Part shown: piece by piece, positions 62,201 through 64,000 of the stretch
Numbering within the stretch: the first letter of the stretch is position 1
Layout of the letters: the number at the start of each line of letters is the position of its first letter
Source of the DNA: Pseudomonas purpurea
Lineage (GTDB): Bacteria > Pseudomonadota > Gammaproteobacteria > Pseudomonadales > Pseudomonadaceae
Direction of reading: 5' to 3'
Assembly (NCBI RefSeq): GCF_039908635.1
Contig: NZ_CP150918.1
Coordinates: forward strand, 2,108,001-2,172,000
DNA: 64,000 nucleotides
Translations under genes and position numbers: made by a program
The notes under the pieces: model-generated
What the model saw: only the letters and a program-made list of their open reading frames with translations
Told to the model about the DNA's origin: nothing
Database searches by the model: none

Positions 62201-62703
62201 AGCGCGCCGCGCACCGCGAATTCGCCGTGCTCATAAACAGTGTCGACGCAACGATAGCCGGTGGCTTCCAGCCGCGTGCGCATTTGCTCGACGTCGAGCT
62301 TCTGGCCGATGTCCAGCACCAGGCTGCTGCCGAGCAGGAACTTGGTCGGCGCCAGGCGATGCAGGGCGGTGGTGATCGGCACGACCAAAACGCCATGGCT
62401 CAGCTCGGGTAGCCGGTAGAGGCTGGCGATGCGCTGGGAAATGATGTCCTGGTGCGGCGAAAACAGGTCGTAAGGCAGGGTTTCCCAGTCCGGGAAATGC
62501 AGCACGGGCAAATCCGGGGCGAAGAAACTCAGCTCCTGTTCCAGCCGTTCGGCACTTTGGCTGTCGGCGGTCAGCAGCAGGGTAAAGCGCTTGGCAGCGC
62601 TGGCGGCCTCGGCAATGGCCAGGCTCAGGGCGGCACCGGGCAGGTTGCCCCAGTGCTGTTTACCTGCCGCGGCAGGGAGAAGCGGTAGACGCAGAACGGG
62701 CAC
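59254..62703 (-). CDS. mfd: Transcription-repair coupling factor Mfd
   Basis: Mfd removes stalled RNA polymerase from lesions and recruits UvrA. The 1149-aa protein has the UvrB-homology N-terminal domains (FPDWETLPYDLFSPHQDIISQR), the CarD-like polymerase-interaction domain (DHGVGRYLGL near 477), the translocase lobes with Walker A GDVGFGKTEVA near 625 and DEEHRFG near 730, the TRG motif region and the C-terminal UvrA-binding inhibition domain. Length fits the family. It heads an operon with csiV-like and SNF2 genes, divergent from gap. Confidence 0.97.
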   Translation of the reverse strand: MPVLRLPLLPAAAGKQHWGNLPGAALSLAIAEAASAAKRFTLLLTADSQSAERLEQELSFFAPDLPVLHFPDWETLPYDLFSPHQDIISQRIASLYRLPELSHGVLVVPITTALHRLAPTKFLLGSSLVLDIGQKLDVEQMRTRLEATGYRCVDTVYEHGEFAVRGALIDLFPMGSKLPYRIDLFDDEIETLRTFDPENQRSIDKVESVRLLPAKEFPLQKEAVTRFKARFRERFDVDFRRCPIFQDLSSGITPAGIEYYLPLFFEETSTLFDYLPQDTQVFSLPGIEQAAENFWNDVRNRYEERRIDPSRPLLPPAELFLPVEDCFARLKSWPRVVASQQDVETGVGRERFPAKPLPNLAIEAKATAPLAALSGFLDEFPGRVLFTAESAGRREVLLELLERLKLRPKTVDSWPDFVASKERLAITIAPLDEGLVLDDPALALIAESPLFGQRVMQRRRREKRADANNDAVIKNLTELREGAPVVHIDHGVGRYLGLATLEIENQAAEFLTLEYAEGAKLYVPVANLHLIARYTGSDDALAPLHRLGSETWQKAKRKAAEQVRDVAAELLDIYARRAAREGYAFADPKADYATFSAGFPFEETPDQQTTIEAVREDMLAPKPMDRLVCGDVGFGKTEVAMRAAFIAVHGGRQVAILVPTTLLAQQHYNSFRDRFADWPVTVEVMSRFKSTKEVNAAVADLAEGKIDIVIGTHKLLQDDVKIKNLGLVIIDEEHRFGVRQKEQLKALRSEVDILTLTATPIPRTLNMAVSGMRDLSIIATPPARRLSVRTFVMEQNKSTVKEALLRELLRGGQVYYLHNDVKTIEKCAADLAELVPEARIGIGHGQMRERELEQVMSDFYHKRFNVLIASTIIETGIDVPSANTIIIERADKFGLAQLHQLRGRVGRSHHQAYAYLLTPPRQQITPDAEKRLEAIANTQDLGAGFVLATNDLEIRGAGELLGDGQSGQIQAVGFTLYMEMLERAVKSIRKGEQPNLDQPLGGGPEINLRLPALIPEDYLPDVHARLILYKRIASAIDEDGLKDLQVEMIDRFGLLPEPTKNLVRMTLLKLQAEQLGIKKVDGGPQGGRVEFGAQTPVDPLVLIKLIQGQPNRYKFEGATVFKFMVPMERPEERFNTVEALFERLTPKTA

Positions 62704-63081
62704 GGAAGGTTGAGCTCCAAGCGTTGCGACAAAGTCGGTGATTGTAACGGCCCCGGGTGCCGGCTGTCAGTTGCAGACTGTGTCTATTACGCGGGTTTGG
62801 CGAAATGTAGTGGTAAAGACAAAAACCGGCGGTTTTTTCGGGTTTTTTGCTGATTATGTAGTGCCAAAACGGGTGGGTATTACGGATGGTTACGGACAAG
62901 TCGGTGTCAGGTCCGAAAATCAGGCTGCGCTGGAGGCCCCGGTTTCAGTGGGCTTTAGAGGGGGGTGATTTTTTTTAAGGGGATTTTGTTACGGCCCGCA
63001 CGACAGGCGCGCATTGCTACGGGAGGCACTCGGCGGCATAATGTAGCCCCTTTTTTCTGCCCCTACATGTGGAAGGTTCCC
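62704..63081. other. Divergent mfd / gap intergenic region
   Basis: No gene in 378 bp. A short hairpin AAAAACC/GGTTTTT (62821-62837, loop GGC) and a T/G-rich tract (62952-62992) are present. The gap promoter lies at its right end (63014-63042). The mfd promoter could not be picked out with confidence. Confidence 0.6.
63014..63042 (+). promoter_or_regulatory. Candidate gap promoter
   Basis: TTGCTA (63014-63019) and CATAAT (63037-63042) with a 17-bp spacer, about 35 bp before the start codon, giving a short leader. Confidence 0.6.
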
Positions 63082-64000
63082 GTGACTCAGAAGCCCGACC
63101 AGTGTCTTGGTGAATGGATCGACCGTGAAGCACTCGCAGAAGCGATGATTCCGCTTATCGGTCAGCTCTACCGCAATAACAACGTGGTGAGCTCGATCTA
63201 TGGCCGCAGCCTGATCAACCAGTCTGTCATCGCGATTCTCAAAGCGCACCGCTTTGCTCGCCATCGTTCTTCCGACGATAGCGAACTCTCCGTCCACGAA
63301 ACATTCCCTCTGCTTAAAGCCATGAGCGAGCTCAAGCTCGGCGCGGCTTCGGTAGACTTGGGCAAGTTGGCGTACAAATTCCGCGTCGAAGGCAATGGCC
63401 GCACTGCCGAGCAGTTCGTCCGTGAAGAAATGGCTGACGTGGTTGGCCAGCAAAACGCTTCCGCTCGCAAAGGCACCGACGTTGTCCTGTACGGCTTCGG
63501 TCGTATCGGCCGTCTGCTGGCGCGCATCCTGATCGAAAAAACCGGTGGTGGCGACGGCCTGCGTCTGCGCGCCATCGTGGTGCGCAAAGGCGCCGAGAAC
63601 GACCTGACCAAGCGCGCCAGCCTGCTGCGCCGCGACTCGGTACATGGTTCTTTCAACGGCACCATCACCATCGACGAAGAAAACAACACCATCACCGCCA
63701 ACGGTAACCTGATCCAGGTGATCTACGCGAAGAACCCGACCGAGGTGGACTACACCCAGTACGGCATCAAAAACGCACTGCTGGTGGACAACACCGGTGT
63801 ATGGCGTGACGCCGACGGCCTGGGTCAGCACCTGGCCTGCCCGGGTATCGACCGCGTTGTTCTGACCGCGCCTGGCAAGGGCAAGCTGAAGAACATCGTT
63901 CACGGCATCAACCACGGCGAAATCACGGCTGACGACAAGATCGTGTCCGCGGCTTCTTGCACCACCAACGCCATCGTGCCGGTGCTCAAGGCTGTCAATG
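63082..64000 (+). CDS. gap: Glyceraldehyde-3-phosphate dehydrogenase, long form (partial, runs off the end)
   Basis: The 5' 306 codons of a GAPDH that in Pseudomonas totals about 487 aa. Before the NAD-binding motif YGFGRIGRLL (near residue 138) there is an N-terminal extension of about 130 residues (EWIDREALAEAMIPLIGQLYRNNNVV...), absent from the classic 330-aa enzyme. The active-site Cys is residue 293 in ASCTTNAIVPVLK. The start is GTG at 63082 with GGAAGG upstream; an ATG at 63067 is also in frame but covers that site. It likely serves glycolysis or gluconeogenesis. The stop lies beyond the window. Confidence 0.93.
   Translation, partial: MTQKPDQCLGEWIDREALAEAMIPLIGQLYRNNNVVSSIYGRSLINQSVIAILKAHRFARHRSSDDSELSVHETFPLLKAMSELKLGAASVDLGKLAYKFRVEGNGRTAEQFVREEMADVVGQQNASARKGTDVVLYGFGRIGRLLARILIEKTGGGDGLRLRAIVVRKGAENDLTKRASLLRRDSVHGSFNGTITIDEENNTITANGNLIQVIYAKNPTEVDYTQYGIKNALLVDNTGVWRDADGLGQHLACPGIDRVVLTAPGKGKLKNIVHGINHGEITADDKIVSAASCTTNAIVPVLKAVN

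Noticed and set aside
62738..62968. 76-aa plus-strand frame in the mfd-gap gap
   Set aside because: No ribosome binding site or similarity, and it lies in the region expected to hold divergent promoters.

Overview
The window is a chromosomal segment of a Pseudomonas, most likely of the P. fluorescens lineage. The evidence is GC-rich coding sequence, the gene order dnaX-ybaB-recR, apt-anr-hemN-ccoSIHG next to two complete ccoNOQP sets, and lexA-sulA / psrA / nagZ / mtiP / mfd / gap, plus many inverted REP sequences with the core GTGGGAGCGAGCTTGCTCGC. Almost everything is core genome. No rRNA, tRNA, prophage, IS transposase or CRISPR array was recognised.

Layout. 1-4.4 kb: a periplasmic binding-type protein, a long palindromic repeat, dnaX, ybaB, recR. 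4.5-7.8 kb: a frameshifted acyl-CoA dehydrogenase, apt, the oxygen regulator anr and a coiled-coil protein. 7.8-23.4 kb: the microaerobic respiration island, nearly all on the minus strand: two cbb3 oxidase operons (the distal one with an Anr box), the assembly genes ccoG-H-I-S, a TauE-like membrane protein and hemN (with an Anr box). A lower-GC secreted metallophosphatase on the plus strand separates ccoP1 from ccoG. 23.4-31.6 kb: an alpha/beta hydrolase, an Aer-like PAS chemoreceptor, a CPBP membrane protease, acnA, rlmM, tusA. 31.6-41.5 kb: MATE pump, pdxB, a small conserved protein, an MsbA-type ABC exporter, slt, uup, a frameshifted universal stress protein. 41.6-49.7 kb: a small membrane protein, fadB (frameshifted)-fadA, DUF1653, topA, DUF6586. 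49.7-51.7 kb: a DUF3137 + LemA pair and a 77-aa protein. 51.8-59.3 kb: sulA (frameshifted), lexA, psrA, nagZ, mtiP, and an SNF2 helicase and csiV-like gene in line with mfd. 59.2-64 kb: mfd and the 5' part of a long-form gap gene cut by the window end.

How the genes connect. Anr, the Anr-box promoters of ccoN2 and hemN, the cbb3 oxidases, their copper/heme assembly factors and the aerotaxis receptor form a low-oxygen module. LexA with two SOS boxes controls lexA-sulA. PsrA has two overlapping perfect operators on its own promoter, and a degenerate copy of the same 27-bp layout lies upstream of fadBA, linking fatty-acid sensing to beta-oxidation.

The most striking global observation is that five unrelated genes (acyl-CoA dehydrogenase, ccoN2, uspA, fadB, sulA) are each broken by exactly one extra base at a GGCC site. 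Removing that base restores a family-typical protein every time (FadB becomes exactly 715 aa). This looks like a systematic sequence-dependent read or consensus artefact, perhaps linked to GGCC methylation, rather than true decay, and should be checked first.
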